From contig JANXZI010000591.1 of NCBI GenBank assembly GCA_025355595.1, positions 1-5,615 of the forward strand: a stretch of DNA of 5,615 nt. Reading direction: 5' to 3'. The number at the start of each line of letters is the position of its first letter. Positions within the stretch are counted from its first letter, which is position 1. Under the pieces are notes generated by a model that had not been told where the DNA came from, searched no databases, and saw only the letters and a program-made list of their open reading frames with translations. This DNA comes from Spartobacteria bacterium. Lineage in GTDB: Bacteria > Verrucomicrobiota > Verrucomicrobiia > Chthoniobacterales > Chthoniobacteraceae. This document shows positions 5,277-5,615 of this stretch, in pieces. Position numbers and translations under genes: made by a program.

Positions 5277-5615
5277 TCATTCTACCGATGCCGCAGCACT
5301 AGCCTTCGCCGGAGTGCCCGGCTTTCCCTCCCGCAGATTGCGGAATTCCCTTTCGAGGTTCCCAAGTTCCTCCTCGGACATATCCTCCAGATCGATGAGA
5401 CTGTTGCGCGCCTCTTTCACCGCGCGGATCAACTCGTCGAGCTTCAGGTGCATGACCTTGGCGTCGCGGTTCTGCGTATTCTGAATGAGGAACACCATGA
5501 GGAAAGTCACGATGGTCGTGCCTGTGTTGATAACTAACTGCCAAGTGTTCGAGAAGCCGAAGACCGGCCCAGTCGCCGCCCAGACAATAATAGTGAGGAG
5601 CGCGACCACCGAAGC
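5277..5615 (-). CDS. Low-affinity iron permease family protein (Fet4-like), C-terminal part
   Basis: The frame enters from the right window edge and ends at TGA 5279-5277, giving 112 visible residues. Two membrane segments are seen, near residues 1-15 (VVALLTIIVWAATG) and 23-42 (including TTIVTFLMVFLIQ). They are followed by the family signature QNTQNRDAKVMHLKLDEL and a charged helical tail with EEELGNLEREFRNLREG. This matches the bacterial low-affinity iron permease family (PF04120), whose members are usually about 130-150 residues, so perhaps 20-40 N-terminal residues lie outside. The name comes from yeast Fet4; transport by the short bacterial members is little tested. It lies upstream of the ferritin-like gene on the same strand, consistent with iron entry followed by storage, although the 190-bp repeat-bearing gap makes a single operon uncertain. 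A GTG at 5609 is inside the domain and not the true start. Confidence 0.88.
   Translation of the reverse strand, partial: ASVVALLTIIVWAATGPVFGFSNTWQLVINTGTTIVTFLMVFLIQNTQNRDAKVMHLKLDELIRAVKEARNSLIDLEDMSEEELGNLEREFRNLREGKPGTPAKASAAASVE

Overview
The window is GC-rich bacterial DNA. Most genes run leftward (minus strand); the exception is one small rightward gene near the middle. No rRNA, tRNA, CRISPR array, transposase or phage gene was seen. The taxon cannot be fixed from the sequence. The gene set (a BacA/SbmA-like ABC protein, a ferritin-like protein, a Fet4-like iron permease, a phytochrome-type kinase remnant) together with short degenerate tandem repeats between genes suggests a soil or freshwater Verrucomicrobiota-like genome. 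That placement is inference, held with low to moderate confidence.

Layout, left to right. (1) 1-1040, minus: the N-terminal membrane half of an MsbA-type ABC exporter, cut off by the window edge. A four-unit 7-bp tandem repeat (11-38) lies in its coding sequence where the membrane domain should pass into the ATPase domain. (2) 1136-2917, minus: a complete ABC_membrane_2-type transporter with fused ATPase (BacA/YddA/ABCD-like), only 95 bp upstream of gene 1 and possibly co-transcribed with it. (3) 2918-3103: a spacer holding an imperfect direct repeat of about 32 bp that brackets a terminator-like hairpin. It leads into (4) 3104-3277, plus: a small protein of 57 aa. (5) 3295-4077, minus: a zinc-ribbon/HExxH metallopeptidase that appears to be a pseudogene. 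An in-frame TGA falls where a glycine codon is expected, and homology stops short of the family C-terminus, beside the convergent small gene. (6) 4078-4347: a spacer with an inverted-repeat relic (4138-4195) and a perfectly nested three-way-junction sequence (4306-4337). (7) 4348-4668, minus: the last part of a phytochrome-like histidine kinase, missing everything before the ATP-binding G1 box. (8) 4631-5086, minus: a ferritin-like protein with a complete di-iron ligand set but no haem-ligand methionine. (9) 5087-5276: a spacer with short inverted and tandem repeats. (10) 5277-5615, minus: the C-terminal part of a low-affinity iron permease family protein, continuing off the right edge.

Functionally there are two small themes: export or uptake by two ABC proteins of different architecture on the left, and iron handling (permease plus ferritin) on the right. 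Between them lies a stretch of gene decay, with two broken genes and several repeat relics at the gene boundaries, which looks like a site of past rearrangement. I did not find a convincing new multi-gene system. The items most worth checking are the single-codon nonsense mutation in the metallopeptidase, the heptamer repeat inside the exporter, and the repeat-hairpin-repeat leader ahead of the small plus-strand gene.
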